A DNA stretch of 64,000 bases from positions 124,547,407 through 124,611,406 of the forward strand of contig CM035806.1 in NCBI GenBank assembly GCA_020466095.1, given 5' to 3'. This DNA is from Chlorops oryzae (Eukaryota > Arthropoda > Insecta > Diptera > Chloropidae). Below, in pieces: positions 32,770 through 47,462 of the stretch; positions within the stretch are counted from its first letter, which is position 1; every line of letters starts with the position of its first letter. A program made the translations under genes and the position numbers. Below the pieces are notes generated by a model. It worked only from the letters and a program-made list of their open reading frames with translations, had not been told where the DNA came from and ran no database searches.

Positions 32770-33430
32770 TGACGAAACGAATAAGTCAATTGAATGATTA
32801 AATGCATGAATGATTGAATCATTGATTGCATGATTGATTGAAATAACGAGTTCATGAATGAGTCAATGAATGATTGATTGAATGGTCAAATAATTAAATG
32901 ATTGAATGATTAAATGATCAAATTATTACATGATAGAATGATTTATTGATTGAATAATTGCATGATTGAATGATTGAATCATTGAATTATTTACTGATTG
33001 GTTGATATAAAGACCTATTGAATAAATCAATGAATGAATCAATGAGTGATTGATTAAATTAATGATTGATTGAATGAATGATTGATTGAATGGTTTATTT
33101 ATTGAATGATTGAATGGTTGAATGATTTAATGACTGAATAACTGCATGGTTGAGGGATTGAATGATCGAATCATTTACTGATTTATTGAATGAATGATCT
33201 ATTGAATAAATCAATGAATGAATCAATGAATTATTGACTAATTGATTGAGTGATTCAATGGTTGAATGATTGAATGGTTGAATGATTGAATGGTTCAATG
33301 ATTGAATGATTGAATGTTAGAATGAACTGGTGAATAAATCATTGAACGATTGATTGAATGATTGCAGTATCGAATTATTGAACGAACAAATAATTGAATT
33401 ACAAAATTAATGATTGAATGACATGATTGA
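32770..33430. repeat. TGATTGAA-type minisatellite in a rols intron
   Basis: About 650 bases of degenerate 4- and 8-base units (TGAATGAT, TGATTGAA, AATGATTG) fill most of the intron between the 33619 donor and the 32668 acceptor. Open frames across it are a by-product of the repeat. Confidence 0.85.
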
Positions 33431-33618
33431 AGTGCACATTGCGAGGTCTAGTTAACACAATTTGAAGAAATAAAAAAACTTTTTCTCATTAATCAACAAT
33501 ACCCGTGTACCCGTGTACATTTGTATGTAAGTTCTTCGCAAATATTTTCTCCTAAATTTGCCCGTCTCTCATTAAACCCTGTGTTCCATGTCATGAGCTG
33601 TAGGTAATCGATACTCAC

Positions 33619-34243
33619 CACCGGTTAGAATTGATGTTGCCGCATCTATTGGACAAACGCCGCTGTGATTCGGTGATGCAGCGCCGATGCTGCTGCTGCC
33701 CGTACTGTTGCCACCGCCGCTCGATGCAGCGCGTCGGTGCCCGGTGAGAGCGCTACGCAGATTCTTATGATTGAAGAAACGACGTCGCGTTGGCGGCGTT
33801 GCGAATGAAGGAGCGCCTGATGGGCCGCTTGCCGAATTGAGCTCATGAAAGCTATAATGCTCAATGCTGCTGCCGGTGTTGCTATTGCTGTTACTGGTGT
33901 TGCTGTTAGTGCCGAAATTGTTGCTTTTGTTGAAGTGATTGTTGTTATTTCCTTTATTGTTGTTATTGTTGTTTGTTTGGTTAGCCTGCTGCTTCTGCTG
34001 GTGTATGTCAGCCGTGACGGTGTGCGTTGTGATCGCTATTGGCAATTTACCGATGCTAGCATAGCGATATTGCTGCTGCTGTTGCTGCTGGTGTTGTTGT
34101 TGTTGTTGTTGTTGTTGGGACTGAGACTGGCGCTGTTGATGCGGCTGTTGGTATTCAGGCGATAGCGAGTCTTGCCGTCCAATGTTATTGTTGCTGTTGT
34201 TGATGCTGTTGTTGATGCTGCTGCTGTTGCTGTTGCTCGCGCT
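33619..34243 (-). CDS. rols: rolling pebbles (rols), internal exon with poly-Gln and Asn-rich linker
   Basis: The acceptor CTTCCAACAG ends at 34244 and the exon opens AGC GCG AGC in phase 0. It encodes SASNSNSSSINN, then IGRQDSLSPEY, a Gln-rich run, an Asn-rich run, and a conserved-looking block ATPPTRRRFFNHKNLRSALT followed by PIDAATSILTG. The donor is GGTG/GTGAGT (33618), phase 1. No start codon is needed: it joins to the exon ending at 56288 in phase 0. CAG/CAA interruptions in the glutamine tract (about 34070-34130) make it prone to length variation. Confidence 0.85.
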
Positions 34244-34698
34244 CTGTTGGAAGAAAAAAAGGGCGAGAAAAAATAATTGACTTTTTATTATCGGTATTGT
34301 TGTAAAACTGCATTTTTGAAATATTTTTTAAGAAATTCTAAAGTTGGGGTAACGCAAGGATCAACATTTTATTTAATCTTATTCAGCCTCTGAGAAGGAA
34401 ATTTATTTTTTCACAGTCGTCTTACCGGGTCTTATAAATCTAATCGAGTGATTCGCATTCTCTGTTCTTAATTCAGTCTGACTGGACACACGTTACTGTC
34501 TGCGGAAACGCTCCTTCCCGCATGCTTTGGTCATAAGAGGAATTTGTTATGAAGGACATTTTCAAATCCAATAAGGAGGAACGATTAACAAGTCGACGAA
34601 TACAGAGAGTAATTTGTTCGTTAGGAGGTTCAAGAAAAAATTACTGATGGCTACTTATACATACATACATAAGTACATAGGTAGCTACTATTGAGATG

Positions 34699-35546
34699 TT
34701 TTTATACCCGACACACTCTGTGTCGAGGGTATATTGCGTTTGTGTGGTTGTGTGTAACACCCAGAACCAGTCGAGATAGACCATACAAAATGTATATAGA
34801 AATGATCAGCGTCACCAGGATATTCGATTTAGCCATGTCCGTCTGTTTGTATACAGTTTTTTTATCGAAGGACTTGAGCTATATTGATGAAATTTGGTAT
34901 GCGTACTCACAGGCACATGAGTAAGAACAAGTTCGAGAATGGACCCGATCGGACCATTTTTAGGGGTACCTCCAGTACTAGGGTCTGTTACGAAAATCAC
35001 AAAAACTGCTCTAAAATCGAAGTTTTTCAACATATTTTGATGAAATTTGATATTTGAACATGTTTCAAGGCAAGTAATACGATTTTCAAAAATTTTAAAA
35101 GTGGGCGTGGCAGAAGGGCGTTTTTCGAAAATTGTCCCCTACACCCGAACTTCAAATGGGACTTGAACGAAAGTTGACACTTATGCTTTTTTTGTAGCCA
35201 TAAACATTCTCCCAAAAAATTTCCTAGATCGGTCCATTATAAAGGGTACCTCCAGTACTAGGGTCTGTCACAAAAATCTCAAAACTCCCTCAAAATCGGA
35301 CTTTTTCCAAATATTTCAATGAAACTTAGGATTTGAGCGTATATCTAAGCCTCTGATTAGAATTCCAAAAAATTGGAAAAGTGGGCGTGGCAGAGGGGCA
35401 GTTTTCATAAAGAAATATAACAAAAGTCGGTGTATTGGGCCCCCATATGGCCTTAAACACCTCTTGATATTAAAAATTATTTGAACACGTGTGTCTGTGT
35501 CGGGTATTCTATTGTCAGGCTCGCCTGACTATAACACCCTTACTTG
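34699..35546 (-). mobile_element. DINE-1-like element, family A, full length
   Basis: The best complete family A copy in the window: TATACCCGACACACTCTGTG at one end, hairpin GTCAGGCTCGCCTGAC and CTTACTTGT at the other, about 850 bp. The core microsatellite is short (TCCGTCTGTTTG). It lies in the 22-kb rols intron. Confidence 0.85.
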
Positions 35547-36711
35547 TTTTTTTTTCGTTTCAAGCAAGGCTTGCTCTTTCACGACAATACTTAATTTGCT
35601 TAGCCGTTAAGCGATCAATTTGGCGAACAAGCCAGCAAAAATGCATCAATCATTTTTTCAATCAATCAATTGATCGATTGATTAAGCAATAGTCAATAAA
35701 ATAACGAATCAATCGATCAATATTTATGGAGGTATGGATGTATTATGAATATTTCAATGAGCCCCCATTCCTCAATTGATCAGTATCATTCATCGCTTTG
35801 GACTATCATTAAAATTGTTCCGAATTTCTCTGCGCTCTCTATCTCTCTTCCTCCATTGCTGCTTTCCCTATATCTCATTCACTCTCACAACAGTGTTTTT
35901 GCGTGTGCTTCTCCTCATGTAATTACAGTTTCAACAAAAAAAAAAAAAAAAAAAAAATTTAAAAAAACGGCAAAAACGGACATTGAAGCTGAAGCTTCCA
36001 TCTCTGCAGTGAAATGATCGTTTAAAGGCATCTGCGCATGCGCTTATCTATGTACATATCTCGGACACCATCATGCGAGTTTCTGCTTTTTGTCCACGTT
36101 TTATCGTCGTCATCGTCGTTGTTGTTGCTTTTGTTTTTTGTTGTTCATTGTTGCTGCTTGCTATGGCTATTTTTTATTGTTGTACCATAACATAATTCGC
36201 TAGATGGTTTGACTGCTTGACTGGACGGCCCCTTGCTGTTGGTGGTATTTTAAATGCAGCATTTTAATTAAGTTGTACGATACAAAAATTCGAGCCCCAA
36301 GTCTCCAAACGACTAGAAGCAGCAACGAGCGTTAAAGACCACATTTTGCAGTGTAATATCCAATTGCAAGCGATCGCGACGATCATCATCATCATCAGCA
36401 ACAGCCCCTTTTAGCTATGTTCCATTAAGAAAAGTAATTAACAATTTTGAGGAAGACCGTTAAGAAATTGTTGGAGAAATTGAAATGCAACGTGGAAAAA
36501 AGAGCCCCCAAAGCCCCAACGGCGATAAAAACAACAACAGAATCGGCAACAACGACAACAACATCATGATTATCATCATTGGTATCATCAGCATCCAAAG
36601 GTGAGCGAAAACATGTTCCGTTTAAACTTGGCGCCATTGGTGAAATCCGTTCGAATGGGACTTATTGAGATTTGGAGCTTGATCAGATCGAGAGCGAGCG
36701 AACGGAAGAAA
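35547..36711. other. rols intron sequence, no supported gene
   Basis: Contains a GATTGATTGA-like stretch (35655-35690), poly-A at 35938-35957 and GTT/CATCAT triplet runs. A plus-strand frame at 36485-36599 ends at a good donor (CAAAG/GTGAGC) but has no homology I recognise. Confidence 0.45.
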
Positions 36712-36742
36712 GAGATAACGAGAGAACGAGAGAGAGAGGGAG

Positions 36743-36838
<96 letters not shown>

Positions 36839-37019
36839 ACGAGAGAGAGAGAGAGAACGAGAGAGAGAGAGAGAAGAACGAGAGAGAGAGAGAGAGAAGA
36901 CGAGAGAGAGAGAGAGAACGAGAGAGAGAGAACGAGAGAGAGAGAACGAGAGAGAGAGAACGAACGAGAGAAGAGAGAACGAGGGAGAAAGAGAACGAGG
37001 GAGAAAGAGAACGAGAGAG
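36712..37019. repeat. (AG)n microsatellite array with AACGAGAG variants
   Basis: A nearly pure GA dinucleotide tract, in places expanded into GAGAGAGAACGAGAGA units and GAGGGAGAAA units at the 3' side. Long open frames in all registers are artefacts of the repeat. GAGA tracts can bind GAGA factor and shape chromatin, but no function is shown here. Confidence 0.95.
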
Positions 37020-37689
37020 CGCGATGGCGAATTTTTCATTTCGAACATCTTAATTTGCGGATCAATTGCTAATATTTCTTATATGTTTTCTGGATACTTG
37101 TGTTCCTACAAAACTATATATTTATAAAATTTAAAATAAGCTTAATACGTAAAGCACAATTCATATCCATTTTTTTTTGTTTTTTTGGTTTTTTGTTTTT
37201 ATTTTGTTTGCTTACAAGTGCTCAATGTAAATGAAATTATATTGACATATTGGCATATGCATACTGCATGTGATTTTATCGGTTCGAGTATATTTGTCTG
37301 ATTCGGAAAACCCACTCGCAAGCCCCACCCGACAACATTGCGTTGTGCTAACGTTCTGTGCATAAAATATATTAACCGAGTTATATTGGACTGCCAAAGG
37401 AGGAAGATTGGCTGAGGGAGAGTACGAGGGGCAATAAAAATTTATTAGTATTATCATTTTGCTGTCTTTTTCTACTTATTAGTGCAGGTGTAGCGTGTAA
37501 GAGGTTTTTTCTTTTTTAAATTAAAGAATTGTTGTATTAAGGGGCTTGCCGTTAAAGATAAGAAAGGAATAAATTTTCTATAACAAAGAGGACCTTGAAA
37601 ATCATTTCTAAAGGGGCTCTCCGGCTATGTCAGAAATGAAATGAAAAAAATTTAAAAAATTAAAAAACGACACAACTTACTTCCATCTA

Positions 37690-37772
37690 CGGCCGAGCTA
37701 TGAGTTGAATCCAGAACCTCTCACATCGTGGGTTGGCAGCTCAACCAACTACACCATGGAGGTCACCTATTA
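37690..37772 (-). repeat. tRNA-derived SINE-like sequence
   Basis: On the minus strand an A-box-like TGGTGTAGTTGGTTGAGC is followed about 30 bases later by a B-box-like GGTTCTGGATTCAAC. The cloverleaf is not complete, so a functional tRNA is unlikely. Two similar candidates lie at 43.9 and 44.2 kb. Confidence 0.4.
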
Positions 37773-38392
37773 AGTCGCAAATTCTTAACAAAATGGGATA
37801 CGGAAGAAGGCACCACCCGGTGGCGTTAGCCTTGGGGGTTCCAACTCCCTAATAAAAAACCAGGAATAACAGAGGAACGGATACACATCGTCACTTATTT
37901 TTCCGCGTACGCGCCTGACCGTGCGTGGATCGTGGCCTCAAGCAACAAAGATTATTTGTAAAAATTTCTTCAATGAAAATTCCCCTTGGATAAATTCGTC
38001 TTCAGCAATAAAAAATCCCATAAACGAAATCCAATGGAAAGGAAAATTTTGCCAAACAAGATCAAATTTCCAAAAGTAAAAATCAGATTTGAAATCAATG
38101 CAGTTTTCGTTTTGGTGTTATAGAAACAGACTATCAGTTTTGCCATTGTTTTCTTTTTCGAAATCAGGTTTGCATTATTCTTAGGCAGCCATGCACAAAA
38201 GGCATTCAAAAAAGGCAAAAGAGCAGGAAAAAATAGAAGTTCGTGTTCGTATATAAAGAGAGAGTTTTTCAAACAAAATCAGTTCTCGTTTAGAACTCAA
38301 AGCACATATGGGGCAAAACACGTCAAGTGTACCACGGCCTTAATGCAATAGTATAAATGTTGTTTTCAAGCGAACATTTGAACTAGCAAAAA
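37773..38392. other. rols intron sequence, nothing recognised
   Basis: No gene or clear repeat. The sequence around 37800-37950 is richer in GC and could be the body of an unidentified element following the SINE-like head. Confidence 0.35.
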
Positions 38393-38399
38393 TTGGTAC

Positions 38400-39000
38400 A
38401 TTTAAGCCACTCTATCTGTCTCTATCTCACTCTCTATTTCTCTAACTCTATCTGTCTCTCTCTGTCTCTCTCTATCTTTATCTTTCTTTATCTTTCTTTC
38501 TCTGTCTTTCTCTGTCTTTCTCTGTCTTTCTCTGTCTTTCTCTGTCTTTCTCTGTCTTTCGCTGTCTTTCTCTGTCTTTATCTGTCTCTATCTGTCTCTC
38601 TCTGTCTCTCGCTCTCTCTCTTTCTCTATCTTTCTCTGTCTCTCTCTGTCTTTCTCTGTCTTTCTCTGTCTTTCTCTGTCTTTCTCTGTCTTTCGCTGTC
38701 TTTCTCTGTCTTTATCTGTCTCTATCTGTCTCTCTCTGTCTCTCGCTCTCTCTCTTTCTCTATCTTTCTCTGTCTCTCTCTGTCTTTCTCTGTCTTTCTC
38801 TGTCTTTCTCTGTCTTTCTCTGTCTTTCTCTGTCTTTCTCTGTCTTTCTCTGTCTTTCTCTGTCTTTCTCTGTCTTTCTCTGTCTTTCTCTGTCTTTCTC
38901 TGTCTTTCTCTGTCTCTATCTGTCTCTATCTGTCTCTATTTGTCTCTATCTGTCTCTATGTATCTCTCTCTGTCTCTCTCTGCCTTTCTTTGTCTCTCTC
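38400..39000. repeat. TCTGTCTTTC decamer array with a duplicated 134-bp block
   Basis: About 600 bases of CTGTCTTTCT/CTGTCTCTAT units. A distinctive run containing GCTGTC and CTCTCGCTCTC occurs at about 38561-38650 and again 134 bases later, so the array shows a higher-order duplication. The 203-codon frame across it is not a gene. Confidence 0.92.
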
Positions 39001-39741
39001 ATGATCATTGCATTACATCAAACTACTGGTTTCAGCTTCTTCAAACTCAAACATTCGATCACGTCTCATTTATTCTTTGTTTTGTTCATATTTTTCGGCT
39101 CCTTTACAATTATAAAAACCAAAAACAACAACAAGAAAAATACCCATAGCACAACAACAAAAATTAATCCAAACGGAACGAATTAATTTGATTTGATGCT
39201 ATTATCTTTCTTTTATTTCATATGTTGTTGTTTAACACATCTATTAGCTTAATTTATAAAGAGTTTCCGGGCCATGGGTTTTCATGTTCATTGCTATGCT
39301 TAATGCAATTTTTTCCGGTGCTACAATGCATTTGAGATTACAAAAGCAAACTATGGAGAATAATGAGAGCAATTTTTACGCATAGCATTTAAATTGAAAG
39401 CTAAGTCGGTTTCAGAGCAAGAAAGAAGAATGCGTATTGCAGTCCAACTTCCATAAGTAGTACTTCTAAAAGGAATGAACTGTGGCATCTAAGGTTGTGA
39501 TTTTTTATGTTAAAATCAAAAAGCAATAATCATAAATATGTCTTGAAATTTGACAATTGGCGCACTCGCTTGGTGATAGAAGATGGTAAAACTCTAAAAA
39601 AAAAAAAAAAAAAAATAGAAGTTAAAAGTATATGGGCCAAAATTCTTTTTAATGCCTTAACTTTCTCCCTGTCAATGAAATTCAGTTTTTTTGAAGGAGC
39701 AAACCAAATTAATAAAAAAATAATTTTAACAAAACATTTTT

Positions 39742-39961
39742 GAGTAACGAAATAACACACTCTAGTCGAATTGAAAAAAAATCAACTATTACCAAAACTA
39801 AATTTTTTTCCTTCGCAAATTACGGTAACATTGTTGTCTTTTCTTGTCTTGTCTTGCCAAACAAGACAACAATGTTACTGTAATTTGGGAGAACACAAGA
39901 TGGAAGTTTGGTAATATTCGATTTTTTTCCAATTGGACTAGAGTATTTTATTTCGTTATTA
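39742..39961. repeat. Near-perfect foldback (220 bp)
   Basis: Arms of about 105 bases, from TAACGAAATAACACACTCTA to the centre near 39848 (GTCTTGCCAAACAAGAC), read inversely on the other side to CTAGAGTATTTTATTTCGTT. This is a foldback MITE candidate. The target duplication is not evident. Confidence 0.8.
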
Positions 39962-39979
39962 ATAAATTTTTAGGTAAAA

Positions 39980-42237
<2,258 letters not shown>

Positions 42238-43880
42238 AGAGGAGCATTTTTGTTACGTTGTATTGGATAACCGAAAACAAGCACGGAGAAGTGCACACTT
42301 CAATGCCTAGCCGAAAATTCTGTTGAACAAAGAAGATATTCAATTAACCCACATCCGATGATAACCAAACGTATTATTTTCTTCTTGCGATTTCTTTATT
42401 CTTCTTGATCGATGCCATTTAAAATCGTATCTAAATCTTTCTTATTCATTTCCTTTTTGATACCTGTAATCAAGGAAAACACACACATGCACACGTACCT
42501 GCGGGAAAATAATCAACGTTTAATTGGTTGCGTTTGCTTTTCTTTTTTCATTTATTTAATAATTTTGACCCAAATATAAAATAATTAAGCCCCTAATGCC
42601 TAATGAGTCGCAGTATGAGATTTTGTGTAATGGAAACGTTACGTTCTCTTTACTCAAATATATAGTTTATAAAGACTTTACTCATTTTAGATCGATAATG
42701 GGTTACAATAAGAATACATATTTTTATCGCCTCGATAGATAAGTATTTTATTGCTTTTAAAACATACGGGAAACGGACATGCACAAATCGGACTACCTGA
42801 AACTTTTTCAAATAATCAACTGATTCATGACATATTTCGCATAAACGGATTCGTGAGTTTTTCGCAAACCAAGAGTAATTTTTTATGTCGCACCGTGGAG
42901 CAAACATCTTTGTACAATTTTGACTTAGTGTGGGAATCAACGATTTCAATATGCGTGCGGCTGGACCTCAAACTTAGGCGGGGGAAATTCGTCAAACTCG
43001 TTTGAGCGTGTCTTGATTTGCGGTTTTCATGCGTTTTATTTTGTTTCCCTCTGTCGTTAAGTGGCTTTTGCTTTGGTCTCTCTTTGTGGTCAAAACAGTA
43101 GCCCAAGATAAAAAATTAATTATTTTATTTTTATCGTTGTTGTTTTTTATGTTGGTTTTTATTTTTTCATAAAAAAAAAATCCATAATCGCAGCGGTGGC
43201 GACTATAAAATGGTCTAATAAGATTTATGTTAGCCCCAAAGCAGAAAAAATATAATATGGTCAACGCGTTTGAGTTTATTAGGGGTACAGCGGTTATTGA
43301 TTTTCATTTTCGATTTTCGATATTTTTTTCGCTTATCTAAATTAATTATAACACTTTTTAAAATAGCCAATAAATAAAAAATTTTAATTACAAAGAGAAG
43401 AGTAAAAACGTGACAAGCATTTTAAGATTTTTCGTAAAAAATTCCTTCGCAAATCTACGAAAAAGTTTTACTACACTGGATTTAAATTTATAATTTTAAT
43501 TGATAAAAGACTATTGACAGTAGAGCTTTTATAGCTTGAATCCCCCTTCAGTTTGGCTCGCCCATGATAGACTAGTGAGTTTACTGGTTACCAGTAACCA
43601 CCACCGGTTACCGACCACATTACTGGCAATTCATTGCACTCAAGAATTTAACACGGGCATGTCATTGGCGGTAATGATTTGCTTACCCTATAGATAACCT
43701 TTCACAAGTTAATTCATGGGTTACTGCTCATATCGATGTAGTGGCTACAACTCACCAAAAGGAGTATTTCTGCATTTTGTGAAAAAAAAAAGTTTTTTTT
43801 TCATTGTTTTGTTTATTTTCTCATTTTTGGTTTGCTTTTTTCTTTATTTTAAAAACTTTTACTTTTCTTAATTCTTTTTT
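42238..43880. other. rols intron sequence, no supported gene
   Basis: No exon or clear repeat recognised. A small palindromic cluster GGTTACCAGTAACC occurs at about 43587. Confidence 0.4.
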
Positions 43881-43888
43881 AATTTTTT

Positions 43889-43966
43889 CGCCTCGGCTGA
43901 ACCTCGAACCGCTGATCTTTGGGTTGGTAATTCAGCGTCTTAACCATTTCGCTAAACATGCAAATT
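43889..43966 (-). repeat. tRNA-derived SINE-like sequence
   Basis: On the minus strand TAGCGAAATGGTTAAGACGC resembles an A box and GGTTCGAGGTTC a B box, in tRNA-like order and spacing. No proper anticodon arm forms, so it is probably a SINE head or decayed tRNA rather than a working tRNA gene. Confidence 0.4.
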
Positions 43967-44197
43967 TAGTGTTTTCGTCAAAACGGCAACTTGAGTTTTT
44001 GGTTGCTCAAGTTTTTGTGAAACGCGCGTTAAGTATTTATCGCAACAAAAAATTTTTAATTGAAAAATAAATATTAAAAGAAATAAAATATTAAAAAAAT
44101 ACATATGTACTTACAAAAGGAAAAAAAAAATATTTCAAAATTAACTATTAAAAAAATGTATGAAAATATGATCATAAAAAAACCTTGAAAAAAAAAA

Positions 44198-44264
44198 TCT
44201 TCTCGTCCGAGCCAGGGATCGCACCCCGACCCACGCGGTTGCTGAGCGAGAGTCTTGAGTCACT
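44198..44264 (-). repeat. tRNA-like fragment with strong B box
   Basis: On the minus strand GGGGTGCGATCCCTGGC is a good B-box/T-arm, preceded by GCTCAGCAACCGCGTGGGTC, but the A box is weak. Likely the remains of a tRNA-derived SINE next to a DINE copy. Confidence 0.35.
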
Positions 44265-44344
44265 ACAAAATAAGGCAAATAAATTGAATTTTCATTACCT
44301 GCTGCATAACATCTGCTATAGGAATGCACTAGTTATCTTATCCT

Positions 44345-44846
44345 ACATCTTTCATTCGCCTTGGTCAACCTATGTTGCGAATTTGAAGCTTCTACGCCTT
44401 TTACTTCACAAGTTACGATTAGCCTTTATTTGTGGGCGTGGCTCGAGGAGGACGGCGTCCATTTTTTTCCAGGATATGTCCCTTTTCGTAGTTTACCAGT
44501 ACACCAAATATCAATGGAATGTGTTGAGTGGTTCGCAAGTTACAAGCATTTTACTGAAAACACAATAAATTCATTTGTGGGCGTGGCAGTGGGCGGATGT
44601 CTCCCATTTTTACTAAGGATCATACTCGGACCCCGATATACATGTGTACCAAATTTCGGCTTCATTGGTTCAGCCGTTTCGGAGGAGATCCGACCACGGA
44701 CGGACGGACAGACGGAAATATCTAAATCGATTCAGTTTTTGATCCTGATCATTTCTATATACATTTGTCTATATCTCCGGAGCTTAATTCTCCCTGTTAC
44801 AAGATTCGCACAAAACTAATATACCCCGCTTACGCTGGGTATAAAA
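44345..44846 (+). mobile_element. DINE-1-like element, family B, 5' truncated
   Basis: Family B signature: CTTTCATTCGCCTTGGTCAA, GTTTACCAGTACACCAAAT, TTGTGGGCGTGGCAGTGGGC, CCGTTTCGGAGGAGATCCGA, a GGACGGACAGACGG core, and the end hairpin CCCGCTTACGCTGGG with TATAAAAA. Confidence 0.8.
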
Positions 44847-44894
44847 AGACTAATTGTGATTGTTCGTACTGAAGGGCATCATCAGCCGAAGACT

Positions 44895-45285
44895 CTCTCA
44901 CTCTTTTTTCTCGCTCTCTTTCTCACTCTCTTTCTCACTCTCTTTCTACTCTCATTCTCACTCTCTTCGTCACTCTCTTCATCACTCTCGTCGTCACTCT
45001 CTTCGTCACTCTCTTCGTCACTCTCTTCGTCACTCTCTTCGTCACTCTCTTCGTCACTCTCTTCGTCACTCTCTTCGTCACTCTCTTTCTAACTCTCCTT
45101 TCTCACTCTCTTCCTCACTTTCTTTCTAACTCTCCTTTCTCACTCTCTTCGTCACTCTCTTTCTCACTCTCATTCTCACTCTCTTTCTCACTCTCATTCT
45201 CACTCTCTTTCTCACTCTCATTCTCACTCTCTTTCTCACTCTCATTCTCACTCTCTTTCTCACTCTCTTTCTCTCTTCCTTACTA
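44895..45285. repeat. CACTCTCTTCGT array
   Basis: Tandem 11-13-base units (CACTCTCTTCGT, later CACTCTCTTTCT and CACTCTCATTCT) over about 390 bases. Confidence 0.92.
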
Positions 45286-46552
45286 AATTTTCCCTTACTA
45301 TGTATACATGTATCTTATTAGGTCAACAAAAGCTCTGTGAGTAGAGAGTGTAGGCAACTTTTTTAAGGTAAAAATTTTCCATTTCGAAATCCCATGCTGG
45401 AAGTTGAGTATAGACTGCGTCTTAAGTAGAAAAATATGTAGATATTTTCATCGAATTCATTAGAGAATGATTGCTGGTGTGAACACAACACTATTTGGAA
45501 GACTTTTTCTGGTTTTCTATTTCGATTAGAGGTGTGCGCTTTGCGCAGATAAAATTAGAATGCATACATTTAACGTTTGAATTCCGAGAAGTAATAAAAT
45601 CGAAAGTAGAACAGAAGCAAGCACACGATATCGTTTAAGACACCGTCCACACTGACACTGATTGAGGTGTCTTTGACAGTTAACATGGCTGAAAAGACAA
45701 ATGAACAGCACTCAATTTGGGTAGATCAGATTTGACCAAATCAAATCGACTAACGCTCGAAGCGATTTGAGTCCGAGCCAGAGTTCGGCGCTGACTCTCC
45801 TCATGGGCGAAACTATAGCAGACAAACTGGCAACTGGCAGCTGGCATCTGAAAAGATCCAAATGCCACGTGTGGTGTGTGTGCGTCCGTACCGCATATCG
45901 CATATGGCTTATCGCTTTTATAGAGCATTAATTGTTTTTGTGTAATTTGGTTGGAGTGCCATTCAAAGTGAATGAAATCCAACTACACTTGCTGCCATGA
46001 CAGAAGTTGATGGAGCACCAGCCTCATTCTTCGGGCCGAACGGTGTATTTGCTAAACTAAGCAACGCTGTAGACCGCACCACACTCTAGACTAGACTCCC
46101 CATGCATTCGTGCATATATGCATTTTATGCATTCGTCGCGTTCAATCGTGTTTCTTTGAGCAACAGTCGTAAACATGAATTCTGCGCGATTTTTATTGCT
46201 TGCCTGATTTGTAATTTATGCTCATAGTTCCGCGGTACGGCAGCTGTCCGTCGGCGGCACATTCGCACGGCGCGCCAAGGGAAGGGAACAAACGAATGTT
46301 TGTAATTAAGGCTTAAACGGCTAATTGCGAATATGGCCATAATTAACAATGTTCGTTCTTTTGCATGACCGAGTGCACGCGTACGGACGCTGCAAGAATT
46401 TCAAGTACCCTTTTAAAATTTCGAGCGATTTTCAATTTATGAAACATATGTACGTAAACATATATACTTATTTCTAATAAACTTATCATGATCCATTGGG
46501 CTATATTTGGCGATGCATGCCACTCCGTAAAGTGTAAAGTGAGGTGGAGGAA
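45286..46552. other. rols intron sequence, no supported gene
   Basis: The portion 46000-46330 is relatively GC-rich (GGCGCGCC, GCCGCCGACGG on the minus strand) and looks less repeat-like than its surroundings, so it may be conserved non-coding DNA. No splice-flanked coding frame was found. Confidence 0.35.
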
Positions 46553-46681
46553 AAGCGTGAGAGAGGGAGGGAGAGGGAGAGAGAAGCACAGAGAGGGGGA
46601 AAGAGATGGAAAGAGAGGGCGTGAGAGGAAGAGAGAGAGAGAGGAAGAGAGAGAGAGAGGGAGAGAGGGAGAGAGGAGAGA

Positions 46682-46712
<31 letters not shown>

Positions 46713-46759
46713 GAAGAGAGAGAGAGAGAGGAAGAGAGGGAGAGAGGGAGAGAGGAGAG

Positions 46760-46805
<46 letters not shown>

Positions 46806-46863
46806 AGAGAGAGGAAGAGAGAGAGAGAGGAAGAGAGAGAGAGAGGAAGAGAGAGAGAGAGGA

Positions 46864-46935
<72 letters not shown>

Positions 46936-47188
46936 TGGAGAGATGGAGAGATGGAAAGATAGAAAGATAGAAAGATAGAAAGATAGAAAGATAGAAAGAT
47001 AGAAAGATAGAAAGATAGAAAGATAGAAAGATAGAAAGATAGAAAGATAGAAAGAGATGGAGAGATAGAAAGAGATGGAGAGATAGAAAGATAGAAAGAG
47101 ATGGAGAGATAGAAAGAGATGGAGAGATAGAAAGAGATGGAGAGATAGAAAGAGATGGAGAGAACAAAAGATATGGAGAGAACAAAAG
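46553..47188. repeat. (AG)n to GATAGAAA compound microsatellite
   Basis: GAGA repeats (46553-46935) grade into AGATGGAG, then a regular 8-mer GATAGAAA array (46952-47052), then GAGATGGAGAGATAGAAA units. The 409-codon minus-strand frame over it is an artefact. Confidence 0.95.
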
Positions 47189-47462
47189 ATCCATCATTTG
47201 CATAACACGATGATCTTCACAGCACGCCTTTAGGTTATAAAACATACGATATGTACCAATACCTTCCCTTATAAACACATAGATACATAATACGGGTTTG
47301 GTGCTACCCAGCAAACAATATGAGCGTTTTCGGACACTTTTTGTACACATTTTGTCGACTTTTTTATGAGCATTGAACCTCATAATGCAAAATTTGCACC
47401 TAGCTATTTCCGAGCCTGCTTGAATACCACTAATGTGCACAAAAAAGAGTCCGAAATGAGCG

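Noticed and set aside
32770..33430. CRISPR-like array
   Set aside because: Degenerate short tandem units without spacers, in a eukaryotic intron.
36601..37127. Overlapping 120-151-codon frames made of Arg-Glu or Ser-Leu repeats
   Set aside because: They are read-outs of the (AG)n microsatellite; any register of GAGA stays open.
38393..39004. 203-codon Ser/Leu-rich frame
   Set aside because: Product of the TCTGTCTTTC array, no unique sequence.
43889..44264. Functional tRNA genes
   Set aside because: A- and B-box-like words are present but no complete cloverleaf with a proper anticodon arm forms, so SINE-like remains are likelier.
45071..46060. Possible gene between the CACTCTC array and 46 kb
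   Set aside because: Short frames only, no splice-consistent exon and no recognised domain.
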